64,000 nt of DNA from Chthoniobacterales bacterium (GTDB lineage Bacteria > Verrucomicrobiota > Verrucomicrobiia > Chthoniobacterales > JAATET01): contig DATCRI010000007.1 of the NCBI GenBank assembly GCA_036569045.1, positions 1-64,000 of the forward strand, given 5' to 3'. Shown piece by piece: positions 9,360 to 18,486 of the stretch (within the stretch, counting starts at the first letter, position 1; the number at the start of each line of letters is the position of its first letter). The position numbers were made by a program, and so were the translations under genes. The notes beneath the pieces are model-generated. The model saw only the letters and a program-made list of their open reading frames with translations, was not told the origin of the DNA and made no database searches.

Positions 9360-10397
9360 ATGCCCTCCCTCACCTCTCGCCCCTACGGCCACACCCAATC
9401 CGGCACGCCAGTCCACCTCTACAGCCTCAGGAACGCCGCCGGCATGGTCGTGGAACTCACCGACTACGGCGCAACCATCATCTCCATCCTCGCGCCGGAC
9501 CGCGACCAGACTCTCGCCGACATCGCCCTCGGTTACGACACCATCGGGGAGTGGGAAAAAGGCACCTGCTACTTCGGCGCCACGATCGGCCGCTTCGGCA
9601 ACCGCATCGCGAAGGGGAGGTTCACGCTCGACGGGAAGGAGTATTACGTGCCCCTCAACAACGGCGAAAACTCCCTACACGGCGGCCACGGCTTCGATCG
9701 CAAGGTCTGGGACGCGAAGCCTCTGGACAATGGCCTGCGGTTCACCCTCGTCAGTCCCGACGGCGACCAGGGCTATCCCGGCACGCTTGCGGTCGAAGTC
9801 ACCTACACGCTCGAGGACACGAATTCCCTGCGCATCGACTACCGCGCGACCACCGACGCCCCGACCATCGTGAATCTCACGAATCACACCTACTTCAATC
9901 TCGCCGGCGCCGGCCGGGGCACCATCCTCGACCACGAGATGCTCATCCGCGCCGGACGCTTCACGGTGACCGATGCCGGTCTCGCCGCGACGGGCGATCT
10001 CCCGGAAGTCGCCGGCACGCCGATGGATTTCCGCACCGCCACGCGCATCGGCGATCGCATTGACGCGCCGTTCCAGCCGCTTCTCGACGCCGGAGGCTAC
10101 GACCACAACTACGTTCTCGATGGCGAAGGCCTCCGCTCCGTCGCCGAGGTCTACGAACCCGGCAGCGGCCGCGTGCTCGAAGTGCTCACCACCGAGCCCG
10201 GCATGCAATTCTACTCCGGCAATTTCCTGCGGGACGAGCCCGGCAAAGGCGGGAGCGTCTATCCCTGGCGCGGCGGCTTCTGCCTCGAGACGCAGCATTT
10301 CCCGGACAGCCCGAACCATCCGCATTTTCCGTCCACCACGCTGCGGCCCGGGGAGACGTTTGCGTCCACCACGATCTACCGGTTCGGCGCGCGCTGA
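9360..10397 (+). CDS. galM: Aldose 1-epimerase (galactose mutarotase)
   Basis: Converts alpha- and beta-anomers of galactose or other aldoses; a cytosolic beta-sandwich enzyme of 345 aa, the usual length. Family blocks: LTDYGATIISILAPDR, GATIGRFGNRIAKGRF, NNGENSLHGGHGFDRKVWDA (catalytic region), VNLTNHTYFNLAG (active-site His), YDHNYVLD and GMQFYSGNFL. It begins 10 bp after mscS. The nearby araFGH importer is on the other strand, so a functional link to arabinose use is only suggestive. Confidence 0.95.
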   Translation: MPSLTSRPYGHTQSGTPVHLYSLRNAAGMVVELTDYGATIISILAPDRDQTLADIALGYDTIGEWEKGTCYFGATIGRFGNRIAKGRFTLDGKEYYVPLNNGENSLHGGHGFDRKVWDAKPLDNGLRFTLVSPDGDQGYPGTLAVEVTYTLEDTNSLRIDYRATTDAPTIVNLTNHTYFNLAGAGRGTILDHEMLIRAGRFTVTDAGLAATGDLPEVAGTPMDFRTATRIGDRIDAPFQPLLDAGGYDHNYVLDGEGLRSVAEVYEPGSGRVLEVLTTEPGMQFYSGNFLRDEPGKGGSVYPWRGGFCLETQHFPDSPNHPHFPSTTLRPGETFASTTIYRFGAR

Positions 10398-10467
10398 AAA
10401 CCAACGCCCGGGCGCCGATTCCTGTTTGACCCGCCCGGGCAATCCGGCTTTATTGGCAGCCCGCCTG

Positions 10468-10555
10468 GGTGAGGTGGCTGAGTGGTCGAAAGCAGCGCTT
10501 TGCTAAAGCGCCGTAGTCCAAAAGGCTACCGGGGGTTCGAATCCCCCCCTCACCG
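10468..10555 (+). tRNA. tRNA-Ser (anticodon GCU)
   Basis: 88-nt cloverleaf with acceptor GGTGAGG / CCTCACC, D-arm TGGCTGAGTGGTCGAAAGCA, anticodon stem GCGCT/AGCGC around loop TTGCTAA (anticodon GCT), a long variable arm (GTAGTCC...GGCTAC) typical of class II serine tRNA, T-arm GGGGGTTCGAATCCCCC and discriminator G. The 3' CCA is not encoded. It reads AGC and AGU codons. Confidence 0.97.
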
Positions 10556-10897
10556 GCGGTTTTCCCAAGATGATCTTCGGGACATCGCGGAAATGCGAAT
10601 TCCGCATCCGGCTGCCCGATTTCACCCGCCTGAGTGGAGCGGGTGACGAGGGAGAAGACGGCGGCAAATCGAACGCCGCGAAAAATCCCGGCAATCCCGA
10701 TTTCCACGCAGGCTCCTGGCGGCAGTTGGCAATATCGATCGCGCTCCGATCCTTCCGGCGCCAAAGGTCGCTCCACCGGCTTCCCGCCCGATAAGGAGCG
10801 AGACCAAAACCAGAAGGATCTCATGAAGGAACGCCCGTCATTTACCGCCTTCGGGGGCGTCGGGAAGCGCTTTTGACGCAAAACGGGCGCGTCGGAA
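10556..10897. other. Intergenic region between tRNA-Ser and araH
   Basis: 342 bp between convergent units. I see no convincing gene in it. It holds the heptamer tract at 10588-10622 and a hairpin at 10622-10646 (TCACCCGC, 9-nt loop, GCGGGTGA) without a T-tract, which may contribute to transcription stop from either side. Confidence 0.6.
10588..10622. repeat. Heptameric repeat tract after tRNA-Ser
   Basis: Five 7-mers (CGGAAAT, GCGAATT, CCGCATC, CGGCTGC, CCGATTT) that follow the same 7-base rhythm as the tracts at 3123 and 7512, less regular here. Confidence 0.45.
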
Positions 10898-11854
10898 TCA
10901 GCGCCGCCGTTTCAATCGATCAAACAGCACGGCAGCGAGAAGGATGCTGCCACTGGCCACATATTGATAGAATGGCGGCACGTTCAGCAGGTTCATCGCA
11001 TTCTGCACCGTGCCCATGATGAGCACGCCGACAATCATCCCGGTGATCGTGCCGACTCCGCCGGTGAGCGAGACTCCGCCCAGCACGCACGCGGAGATGA
11101 CCTGCAACTCGAGGCCCTGCGCCGTCGCCGGCTGGCCGCTCGTCATCCGTGAGGCCAGGATCACTCCCGCAAAGCCCGCCATCAGCCCCTGCAGGGTGAA
11201 AATGATGATCTTCGTGCGAGTGACGTCGATGCCGGCCAGGCGCGCTGCCTCCGCGTTGCCGCCGATGGCCAGCGTGTTCCGGCCGAAGATCGTCCTGTTG
11301 AGCAGAATTCCGAACACCACGAAGCAGGCGACCATGATCAGCACGGGCGTGGGAATGCTCAGAAAGCTGGAAATCCCAAGCGTGAAGAACGAACTCTCGC
11401 CGACTCCCACGGCCTTGCCATCGCTGACGATGTAGGAGAAGCCGCGCACGATCTGCATCGTGGCGAGCGTCGTGATCAGCGCATTGATCCCGATCCCGGC
11501 AACGACGGTGCCATTCACCAGTCCGACGAGTCCGCCTGCGGCAATTCCGGCGGCGATTCCCAGAAAGACGTTGTGGGTGACATTGATGACGACCGCCGCA
11601 AGCACGCCGGACAGGGCCACGACGGACCCCACCGAGAGGTCGAAGTCCCCGGCCGCGAGGCAGAAGAGCATCGTGCACGAGATGATGCCCACCGTGGCCA
11701 CCGAAAGCGCCAGCCCCCGCATATTGATCACGCTCAGAAAGTTCGGAACGAAGAGGGAAACGCCGACGAACAGCACGAGAAACACGGCGAGCATGCCCAT
11801 GTTTTCACAAAGTTTTCCCAGATGTTGACGGATGGTAAGCGGCGAGGAATTCAC
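10898..11854 (-). CDS. araH: L-arabinose ABC transporter permease AraH
   Basis: Inner-membrane permease (318 aa) of the carbohydrate uptake 2 (CUT2) family. It closely follows the AraH pattern: YGMLAVF-like NMGMLAVFLVLFVGVSLFVPNF, GIISCTMLFCLAAGDFDLSVGS, GINALITTLATMQIVRGFSYI, FGRNTLAIGGNAEAARLAG, RTKIIIFTLQGL and SGQPATAQGLELQVISACVLGG. I start it at the GTG at 11854 because no ATG lies at the expected distance; the first Met of the family block is 20 residues further in. Third gene of the minus-strand operon araF-araG-araH. Confidence 0.9.
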   Translation of the reverse strand: MNSSPLTIRQHLGKLCENMGMLAVFLVLFVGVSLFVPNFLSVINMRGLALSVATVGIISCTMLFCLAAGDFDLSVGSVVALSGVLAAVVINVTHNVFLGIAAGIAAGGLVGLVNGTVVAGIGINALITTLATMQIVRGFSYIVSDGKAVGVGESSFFTLGISSFLSIPTPVLIMVACFVVFGILLNRTIFGRNTLAIGGNAEAARLAGIDVTRTKIIIFTLQGLMAGFAGVILASRMTSGQPATAQGLELQVISACVLGGVSLTGGVGTITGMIVGVLIMGTVQNAMNLLNVPPFYQYVASGSILLAAVLFDRLKRRR

Positions 11855-11871
11855 AAGGATTCGAAAAAGGT

Positions 11872-13380
11872 TCAGGCGTTCGGCGGCGGAGTGGAAACGG
11901 GAAGCGCCAGGGAGAGAATCTTTTCGGCCGTCGCGTCCTCGCGGGACACCTCCGCGACGACGACGCCCTGCCGCATGACGAGGATGCGATCGCAAATGCC
12001 CATGACCTCGGGCAGTTCGCTGGAAACGACGATCACGCCGACGCCCCGTTTTGCGAGATCGTAGATGATCGAATAGATCTCGCTCTTCGCGCCGACGTCG
12101 ATGCCGCGCGTCGGCTCGTCGAGCATGATGACCTTTACCTCCTCGCTCAGCCAGCGCGCCAAAATGACCTTCTGCTGATTGCCGCCGGAGAGGTGGACGA
12201 TGGGCTGCTCGAGCGATGGCGTCCTGACACCGAGCGCCCGCACGTGCCGGCCCGCATTCTCGCGCTCCCATTTTTCGTTGATGAAACCCGCGCGCGCATG
12301 GTGCCGGCGGGCGCTGAGATTGAGATTTTCCATCACGGACCGAATCGGCACGATGCCCTCCTTCTTTCGATCCTCGGGGCACAGCACAATTCCCGCGCCG
12401 ATCGCATCCTGCGGCCGCCGAATCGTCACCGCGCGCCCGTCGACCGCCACGCGGCCCGACTTCGTGCGCTCGGCGCCATAAATGAGCTTGAGCAGTTCGC
12501 TGCGGCCCGCACCGACGAGGCCGAAGAAGCCCACGATCTCGCCCTTCGCAACGGAAAAGCTCGCCGGCTCGCGCAGCCCCGGCCCGAGCATTTGCGTCAC
12601 CTCGAGCGCCGCCGTTCCCCGGGCGCGCGGCTCGTAGTGAAAGATGTCGTCGATGGCGCGACCGACCATCCGGCTGATCAGTGTCCCAGGTTCGACCCGG
12701 TCCAGTGTCGCAAAGGTCTCCACGTGGCGCCCGTCGCGCAACACCGTCGCCGCGTCGCAGATCGCGAAGATTTCCTCCATGCGGTGCGAGACATAGAGGA
12801 TCACCCGCCCCTGCTTTCGGAGATCGGCGATGACGCGAAACAGGCGCTCCGACTCGCGCGCGGTCAGGCTGCTCGTGGGTTCGTCGAAGGCAATGATCTT
12901 CGCATCTCTCGAAAGCGCCTTCGCGATTTCCACCATCTGCCGTTGCGCGATGGAAAGCGACCCGACCTTCACCCGGGGATCGATCTCCTCCCCGAGGATC
13001 TCGAGCTGCCGGCGGGCAGCCTCGAGGAGAGAGCGGCGATCGACCCAGCCTGCACGGGCGGGCAGATGGCCCAGGAAAAGATTCTCCGCGACGCTGAGCT
13101 CCGGGGCGAGATGGAGCTCCTGATAAATCACCGCCACACCCGCCCGGATCGCATCCGCCGTCGAGGCAAATGCGCAGTCCACGCCGCCGATCACGAGCGT
13201 GCCATCGGTCGGCCGATGCGCGCCGCTCAGCGTCTTCAGCAACGTGCTTTTTCCCGCACCGTTCTCCCCCATCAGGGCATGGACGCTTCCCTCCGCGACG
13301 CCGAACGTCACGCCATCCAGCGCCCGCACGCCGGGAAAATGCTTTCTGATGCCCTTGAACTGGAGATAGCCGGCCGTCAC
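11872..13380 (-). CDS. araG: L-arabinose ABC transporter ATP-binding protein AraG
   Basis: Double-cassette sugar ABC ATPase (502 aa) that energises arabinose import. N-terminal half: FPGVRALDGVTFGV, Walker A GENGAGKST, signature LSIAQRQMVEIAKAL, Walker B KIIAFDEPTSSL. C-terminal half: GEIVGFFGLVGAGRSE (degenerate second Walker A), LCPEDRKKEGI, LSGGNQQKVILARWL and VIMLDEPTRGIDVGAKSEIY. The C-terminal blocks and the LYVSHRMEEIF loop match AraG more closely than RbsA. Spaced 11 bp after araF and 17 bp before araH. Confidence 0.92.
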   Translation of the reverse strand: MTAGYLQFKGIRKHFPGVRALDGVTFGVAEGSVHALMGENGAGKSTLLKTLSGAHRPTDGTLVIGGVDCAFASTADAIRAGVAVIYQELHLAPELSVAENLFLGHLPARAGWVDRRSLLEAARRQLEILGEEIDPRVKVGSLSIAQRQMVEIAKALSRDAKIIAFDEPTSSLTARESERLFRVIADLRKQGRVILYVSHRMEEIFAICDAATVLRDGRHVETFATLDRVEPGTLISRMVGRAIDDIFHYEPRARGTAALEVTQMLGPGLREPASFSVAKGEIVGFFGLVGAGRSELLKLIYGAERTKSGRVAVDGRAVTIRRPQDAIGAGIVLCPEDRKKEGIVPIRSVMENLNLSARRHHARAGFINEKWERENAGRHVRALGVRTPSLEQPIVHLSGGNQQKVILARWLSEEVKVIMLDEPTRGIDVGAKSEIYSIIYDLAKRGVGVIVVSSELPEVMGICDRILVMRQGVVVAEVSREDATAEKILSLALPVSTPPPNA

Positions 13381-13391
13381 GGGTCGCGACG

Positions 13392-14411
13392 CTACTGGAG
13401 CATTCCCTGTTTCCGGAGTTCGTCCTGCCAGTTATCGCGCGTGATGAGCGTCGCCGACTTGATGTAGGTCTCCTTTGGCGGCTCGACCCCATCCTTCACC
13501 CAGCGATAGACGAGCATCGCCGTCTCCTTGCCGTGGCGATTCGGGCTAAGCAGCAACGACCCGTAAAACCCGGTCTGCGCCGGTTTTTGAAACTCGCTCT
13601 GGCAATCGGTGCCGTTGATGCCGATGCCGATCACGTCGGCAGGGCTGAATCCGCGTCCCTCCGTGGCCCGCACGCCGCCGAGCACCGCATTGTCGTTCAT
13701 GCCGACGATCAGCCAGTGTTTCACCTCGGGATGCTGCGTGAGGCAGACGTTCACGGCGTCGAAACTCCCGGGCAGATCGGTCGTCTTGTTCGGCGCCTGG
13801 AAGATCCTGTCCTTCGGGAAGCCGCCGGCGATCAGCGCCGCCGTCGCGCCGTCGGTGCGTTGCTTCGCGGTGTCCAACTCGTCGAAGCTCGAGACACATG
13901 CCGCAGTCTCCTCGGGCTTCCAGCCCCGCTTTTTCATCTCAGCCAGTTCGAGCGTTCCGGCCTGGTGGCCGATGTCCCACGGCGACATGCCGAGGTGCGG
14001 CACGTCGGCCATGATCTTTCCATCCGGGCCGACGAACTGATCGTCCACGGTCATGAACTTCATCCCGGCCATTTGCGCCTTCGCCGCCAGCGCCGGCCCA
14101 AGCCGAACGTCCGGCGTGCAGATCACGAAGCCCTTCGCGCCAAGCGCTGCGAGATTGTCGATCGCGGCCAGCGCCTTCTCGCCATCCGGCGTCGCGATCT
14201 TGATCAGCTCAAACCCGTTTTCGTCCGCCGCCTTCTGCGCAAACGCCCATTCCGTCTGGAACCATGGCTCCTCGGGCTGTTTCACGAGGAAGCCGATCCT
14301 GATCTTCTCGGAGCCCCCGGGCGCATTCGACGCTCCAGCCGGCTGTTTGTCGCATCCAGTCGTGACCAGCAAAAGGACGGCCGCAGCGCCGCCAAGGAGG
14401 AGATTTTTCAT
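13392..14411 (-). CDS. araF: L-arabinose ABC transporter substrate-binding protein AraF
   Basis: Periplasmic-binding protein (339 aa) for L-arabinose. The mature region begins IRIGFLVKQPEEPWFQTEW, a near-signature of AraF, followed by IKIATPDGEKALAAIDNLAALGAKGFVICTPD, KHWLIVGMNDNAVLGGVRATEGRGF and IGIGINGTD. Unlike the enterobacterial protein it seems to be a lipoprotein: the hydrophobic signal ends LLLVTTGC, then a Ser/Gly/Pro-poor linker. I start at MKNLLLGG (14411), with AAGGAGGAG-like purines just inside and a weak upstream RBS. First gene of araFGH; no araBAD genes are seen in the window. Confidence 0.92.
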   Translation of the reverse strand: MKNLLLGGAAAVLLLVTTGCDKQPAGASNAPGGSEKIRIGFLVKQPEEPWFQTEWAFAQKAADENGFELIKIATPDGEKALAAIDNLAALGAKGFVICTPDVRLGPALAAKAQMAGMKFMTVDDQFVGPDGKIMADVPHLGMSPWDIGHQAGTLELAEMKKRGWKPEETAACVSSFDELDTAKQRTDGATAALIAGGFPKDRIFQAPNKTTDLPGSFDAVNVCLTQHPEVKHWLIVGMNDNAVLGGVRATEGRGFSPADVIGIGINGTDCQSEFQKPAQTGFYGSLLLSPNRHGKETAMLVYRWVKDGVEPPKETYIKSATLITRDNWQDELRKQGMLQ

Positions 14412-14633
14412 GGGAAGAACCCCCAAGGCTTGGAGGTTTCTCCTCCCTCTGTCAAATCCCGCGATCGCGCCCACAACCGGCTTTCGCAGGATCGACCGCT
14501 CGCGGATATCAACGAGCCCATTTCAGCGACCCATTGGTTCTCAACGTCCCGCACGTGGCGAGAAATGGCCGCCGGCGCAAGGTATTAGAAAATCTTATAG
14601 CGGATTTCATCAACCCGTGCTTAACTGCCGTCC

Positions 14634-16157
14634 GTGACGACTGAAATCCTCGCTCGGGCGCAGTTCGCATTCACGGTGATGTTTCATTACATCTACCCGC
14701 CGCTTTCGATCGGACTTGGCGTGGCCCTCGTGATCATGGAGGGCCTGTGGCTGAAGACCGGAAACATCCTCTTTCACAACATGGCGCGCTTCTGGACGAA
14801 GGTCTTCGCGCTCACCTTCGCGATCGGCGTGGCGACCGGCATCGTGATGGAGTTCGAGTTCGGAACGAACTGGGCCACGTATTCGCGCTTCGTCGGCGAC
14901 ATCTTCGGCAGCGCGCTGGCGGCGGAGGGCATCTTCGCCTTCTTCCTCGAATCCGGCTTCCTCGCCGTCCTGCTCTTCGGCTGGAACAAGGTCGGCCCGA
15001 AGCTGCACTTCTTCTCGACCTGCATGGTCTGCCTCGGCGCGCACTTCAGCGCAGTCTGGATCGTCGTGGCGAATTCCTGGATGCAGACGCCGGCCGGCTA
15101 CCATCTCGAGCGGATGGTTGACGGACAACCCGTGCGCCTGCCACCCGACCACGCCGTGGTCCCGGCGGATCTCGGCAGCGTGCGCGCCGTGGTGGACGAC
15201 TTCTGGGCGATGGTGTTCAACCCTTCGTCGGTCGACCGCCTCACCCATGTCGTGCTCGGCGCATGGATGGCCGGCGCATTCCTCGTCGTCAGCATCAGTG
15301 CGTATTTTCTACTCCGCGGCCGGCACACGGTCTTCGCCAAAGCATCCCTGAAGGTCGGTCTCGCCTTTGCGACCGTGGCCACCCTGCTGCAGATGGTCAG
15401 CGGCGACCTCACGGCGGGAGGCGTCGCGAGGAACCAGCCCGTGAAATTCGCCGCACTCGAGGGACTCTACGAAACGCAGCCCTTCGCGCCCCTCAGCCTC
15501 GTCGGCTGGGTGAATCCGAAGACCGAGACGACGCATGCCCTGGAGATTCCCGGCTTGTTGAGCCTTCTCACCTATCACGATCCCGCCAAGCCCGTCGTCG
15601 GCCTGAAGGACCTCCCCTCGGACGCCTTCCTGCTCCGCCATCATCCGGAGGCCACCCCGCAGGAGCTGCCGGCCATCCGCCGCAACTACTGGCCGATCGT
15701 TCCGGCGGTCTTTCAATTCTACCATCTCATGGTCGCCGTCGGCTGCGCGCTCTTCGCCTTGGTCGCTGTGGCGATGTTCTTCTGGTGGCGCGGCTGGCTT
15801 TTCCGCACCGACTGGCTGCCGACCCGTCTGCTGCTATGGGGCTGCGTGCTCTCGGTCCTCGGCCCGCAGATCGCAAATCAGGCCGGCTGGTTCACCGCGG
15901 AAATGGGCCGGCAGCCTTGGATTGTTTACGAATTGCTGAAGACCTCCCAGGCGCTCTCGAAGGCGGTCACCGCGGAGCAAATCGTCATATCGCTCCTCAT
16001 GTTCGCCGCAGTCTATATCCTGCTCTTTATCCTCTTCGTCTATCTGCTCACCCGCAAGATCCAGCACGGCCCCGACGAAGAAGAGGGCGGCCATCACGAA
16101 TTGACGGACAGCTGGAAGGCCGTGCTGCGCACCGACGATCAGGAGGCACGGACCTGA
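14634..16157 (+). CDS. cydA: Cytochrome bd ubiquinol oxidase subunit I
   Basis: Haem-bearing subunit of the bd-type quinol oxidase (507 aa, inner membrane), which reduces oxygen to water with high affinity. Seen: [20 protein letters not shown] with the b595-ligand His18; [22 protein letters not shown] (His near 186 in the E. coli count comes from this part of the fold); [25 protein letters not shown]; and [15 protein letters not shown] with the conserved Met ligand region. The loop between helices 6 and 7 is short, as in CIO-type enzymes. GTG start at 14634. Forms an operon with cydB. Confidence 0.95.
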   Translation: MTTEILARAQFAFTVMFHYIYPPLSIGLGVALVIMEGLWLKTGNILFHNMARFWTKVFALTFAIGVATGIVMEFEFGTNWATYSRFVGDIFGSALAAEGIFAFFLESGFLAVLLFGWNKVGPKLHFFSTCMVCLGAHFSAVWIVVANSWMQTPAGYHLERMVDGQPVRLPPDHAVVPADLGSVRAVVDDFWAMVFNPSSVDRLTHVVLGAWMAGAFLVVSISAYFLLRGRHTVFAKASLKVGLAFATVATLLQMVSGDLTAGGVARNQPVKFAALEGLYETQPFAPLSLVGWVNPKTETTHALEIPGLLSLLTYHDPAKPVVGLKDLPSDAFLLRHHPEATPQELPAIRRNYWPIVPAVFQFYHLMVAVGCALFALVAVAMFFWWRGWLFRTDWLPTRLLLWGCVLSVLGPQIANQAGWFTAEMGRQPWIVYELLKTSQALSKAVTAEQIVISLLMFAAVYILLFILFVYLLTRKIQHGPDEEEGGHHELTDSWKAVLRTDDQEART

Positions 16158-16192
16158 GCCCGCCACCGCAAAACTGAACCCACCCCTGCCTC

Positions 16193-17209
16193 ATGGATCT
16201 CAACCTCATCTGGTTCATTCTCGTGGGCGTCCTGCTCACCGGTTACGCGGTGCTCGACGGCTTCGATCTCGGCGTCGGCACCCTGCAACTCTTCGCGAGG
16301 AAAGACGAGCATCGCCGCCTGTTTCTCAACGCCATCGGCCCCGTGTGGGACGGCAACGAGGTGTGGCTCGTCACCGGCGGCGGCGCACTCTTCGCGGCCT
16401 TTCCCGAGGCTTATGCAACGGTGTTTTCCGGCTTCTACCTGCCCTTCATGGCGCTGCTGTGCGCACTCATCTTTCGCGCCGTGGCCATCGAGTTCCGCAG
16501 CAAGGAGCCGTGGCCCTGGTGGCGGCAGATGTGGGACATTCTCTTCGCCCTCGGCAGCACGCTCTCGGCGTTTCTCATCGGCGTCGCGATGGGGAACATC
16601 GTCCGCGGCATCCCCCTGGATGCCGACCACGAGTTCACCGGCACCCTGCTCGGCCTGCTCAACCCCTACGCGCTCCTCATGGGCGTGACTGTCGTGCTCC
16701 TCTTCGCCATGCACGGCGCGATCTATCTCGTCATGAAGACCGAGGGCGAACTCCACGCGCTCGTGCGCGGCTGGGTGCCCACGCTCATCGGCCTCTTCCT
16801 CGCCGCCTACATCCTCTTCAATTTCTACACCCTCATCGCCCTGCCGCACGTTTATCACACCGTGCAGGCTCGCCCGTGGATCCTCATCATCATGGCAGCC
16901 GCCGTGCTCGTCATCCTGAACATTCCTCGCGAGTTCAGCCGCGGACGGGACTTCAACGCCTTCCTGTCCTCCTGCATCGGCATGGCGCTCATGATGGCGG
17001 CCTTCGGCGGCACCTATTTTCCAAACATGGTGCTGTCCAATCCCCTGCCGGAAAACAGCCTCACGATCACGAACGCCGCCTCATCGCCCAAGACCCTCGG
17101 CATCATGCTCGTGATCGCCTGCATCGGCATCCCCATCGTGCTCACCTACACGGTCTGCATCTATTACATCTTCCGCGGGAAGACGAAGCTCACCCCCCAG
17201 AGCTACTGA
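16193..17209 (+). CDS. cydB: Cytochrome bd ubiquinol oxidase subunit II
   Basis: Partner membrane subunit of CydA (338 aa). It starts MDLNLIWFILVGVLLTGYAVLDGFDLGVGTL, the CydB signature, followed by NAIGPVWDGNEVWLVTGGGALFAAFPEAYA and several hydrophobic helices. It lies 35 bp downstream of cydA. The C-terminus is on the cytosolic side (IFRGKTKL). A CydX-like small subunit is not evident after it. Confidence 0.95.
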   Translation: MDLNLIWFILVGVLLTGYAVLDGFDLGVGTLQLFARKDEHRRLFLNAIGPVWDGNEVWLVTGGGALFAAFPEAYATVFSGFYLPFMALLCALIFRAVAIEFRSKEPWPWWRQMWDILFALGSTLSAFLIGVAMGNIVRGIPLDADHEFTGTLLGLLNPYALLMGVTVVLLFAMHGAIYLVMKTEGELHALVRGWVPTLIGLFLAAYILFNFYTLIALPHVYHTVQARPWILIIMAAAVLVILNIPREFSRGRDFNAFLSSCIGMALMMAAFGGTYFPNMVLSNPLPENSLTITNAASSPKTLGIMLVIACIGIPIVLTYTVCIYYIFRGKTKLTPQSY

Positions 17210-17235
17210 GCGAGCAAACATCGGCATCGGCAACC

Positions 17236-17257
17236 CCGGGGTGCGAAATCACCCCGG
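17236..17257 (+). terminator. Hairpin downstream of cydB
   Basis: Perfect 8-bp stem CCGGGGTG, loop CGAAAT, CACCCCGG, beginning 27 bp after the cydB stop. There is no T-tract, so it may be a weak terminator or an RNA-stabilising hairpin. Confidence 0.4.
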
Positions 17258-17373
17258 TTCGCAAAGGTCGCCGTAATCGGCCTCGCGACCCGCCCGGATC
17301 GCGTGATCCGCGATTTTCCGTTTCAGGAAATGTCCTCACCTCTCCGGTGGTGGCATGGCGTGTGCTGCAACGC

Positions 17374-17401
17374 GTATTACGAACTTTAAAAGTCGTAATA
17401 C
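17374..17401. promoter_or_regulatory. Candidate NikR-like operator upstream of importer operon
   Basis: Perfect inverted repeat GTATTACGA-N10-TCGTAATAC, 28 bp in total, ending 22 bp before the start of the substrate-binding protein gene. Size and symmetry equal those of the NikR operator class (6-bp half-sites, 28 bp overall), but the half-site sequence differs. Copies occur at 20493-20520 and 62204-62231, the latter in front of the NikR-like gene. Confidence 0.8.
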
Positions 17402-17423
17402 TACCACCTCATTGAATCACCCG

Positions 17424-18416
17424 ATGAAAAAGACACCGCGCCTTCAAAATTCCTTCCGCCGTCTCGCCCTTGCTGCCGCGCTTGCCGTGGGAATCACCGC
17501 CGCCAACGCCGAACCGCTCAAGATCGGCTACAGCGACTGGCCGGGCTGGGTCGCCTGGGAAATCGCCATCCAGAAAGGCTGGTTCAAGGAAGCCGGCCTC
17601 GATGTCGACTTCGAATGGTTCGAATACGTTCCGTCGATGGAAGCCTTCGCCGCCGGCAAACTCGACGCCGTTAGCATGACCAATGGCGACGCTCTCGTGA
17701 CCGGCGCCACCGGCGCCCCGAGCAAGGCCATCATCATCAACGACTACTCGAACGGCAACGACATGATCGTTGCGAAGCCCGGCATCGAGAGCGTGAAGGA
17801 CCTCAAGGGCAAGAAGATCGGCGTCGAGGTCGGCTTCGTCGATCACCTCCTCCTGCTCAAGGCGCTCGAGGCCAACGGGATGACCGAGTCCGACGTCGAG
17901 CTCGTGAACGTCCCCACTGGCGAAACGCCGAAGGCTTTCGCCTCGGGCGACGTCGATGCGATCGGCGCCTGGCAGCCCAGCTCCGGTCAGGCCTTGAAGG
18001 CCGTTCCCGGCTCGAAGGCGATCTATACCAGCAAGGACGTCCCCGGTCTGATCTACGACGTGCTCGCCGTCAGTCCGTCCAGCCTCTCCGCCCATCCCGA
18101 CGAATGGAAGAAGGTCGCCGAGGTCTGGTATAAGGTCGTGAAGTATTTCTACGATCCCGCCACCCGCGAAGACGCGATCAAGATCATGTCGGCCCGCGTG
18201 AATCTGAAGCCGGAAGAATACAAGGCCTTTGTGAACGGCACGAAGATCCTCACCCTTCCCGAGGCGCAGGCCGCTCTCAAGGTCGGCAAGGGTCTCGACT
18301 CGGTCTACGGATCGAACATCGTCGTCGACGAGTTCAATGTCGCGAACAAGGTCTACGAGAAGCCGCAGCCGACCGCGGATTACATCGATCCCACGATCAC
18401 CAGCTCGCTGAAATAA
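17424..18416 (+). CDS. ABC transporter substrate-binding protein, urea-carboxylase-region type
   Basis: Periplasmic binding protein (330 aa) of the nitrate/sulfonate/taurine-like (NMT1/SsuA) fold. Signal peptide at 1-29 (ends ITAANA). The mature start [24 protein letters not shown], the [29 protein letters not shown] block and [10 protein letters not shown] match the family usually encoded next to urea carboxylase and its associated proteins; here those associated proteins are 45 kb away but share the same putative operator. The ligand is unproven (urea, guanidine or another small nitrogen compound by context). First gene of a three-gene importer operon. Confidence 0.85.
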   Translation: MKKTPRLQNSFRRLALAAALAVGITAANAEPLKIGYSDWPGWVAWEIAIQKGWFKEAGLDVDFEWFEYVPSMEAFAAGKLDAVSMTNGDALVTGATGAPSKAIIINDYSNGNDMIVAKPGIESVKDLKGKKIGVEVGFVDHLLLLKALEANGMTESDVELVNVPTGETPKAFASGDVDAIGAWQPSSGQALKAVPGSKAIYTSKDVPGLIYDVLAVSPSSLSAHPDEWKKVAEVWYKVVKYFYDPATREDAIKIMSARVNLKPEEYKAFVNGTKILTLPEAQAALKVGKGLDSVYGSNIVVDEFNVANKVYEKPQPTADYIDPTITSSLK

Positions 18417-18428
18417 CTCCTCTTTCGC

Positions 18429-18455
18429 GGACGCCGGCTCCTCCAGCCGGCGTCC
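18429..18455 (+). promoter_or_regulatory. Intercistronic hairpin after the binding-protein gene
   Basis: Perfect 10-bp stem GGACGCCGGC, loop TCCTCCA, GCCGGCGTCC, in the 70-bp gap between the binding protein and permease genes. Such hairpins in importer operons commonly protect the upstream message and lower downstream expression, giving excess binding protein (inference). Confidence 0.6.
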
Positions 18456-18486
18456 TCACCCTCTTTCTCAAAATCCCGCAAGGCCG

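Noticed and set aside
17210-17423. Guanidine-I (ykkC) riboswitch before the importer operon
   Set aside because: I could not find the conserved ACG-rich and GGG-rich core segments; the only clear signals are the cydB hairpin and the NikR-like operator.
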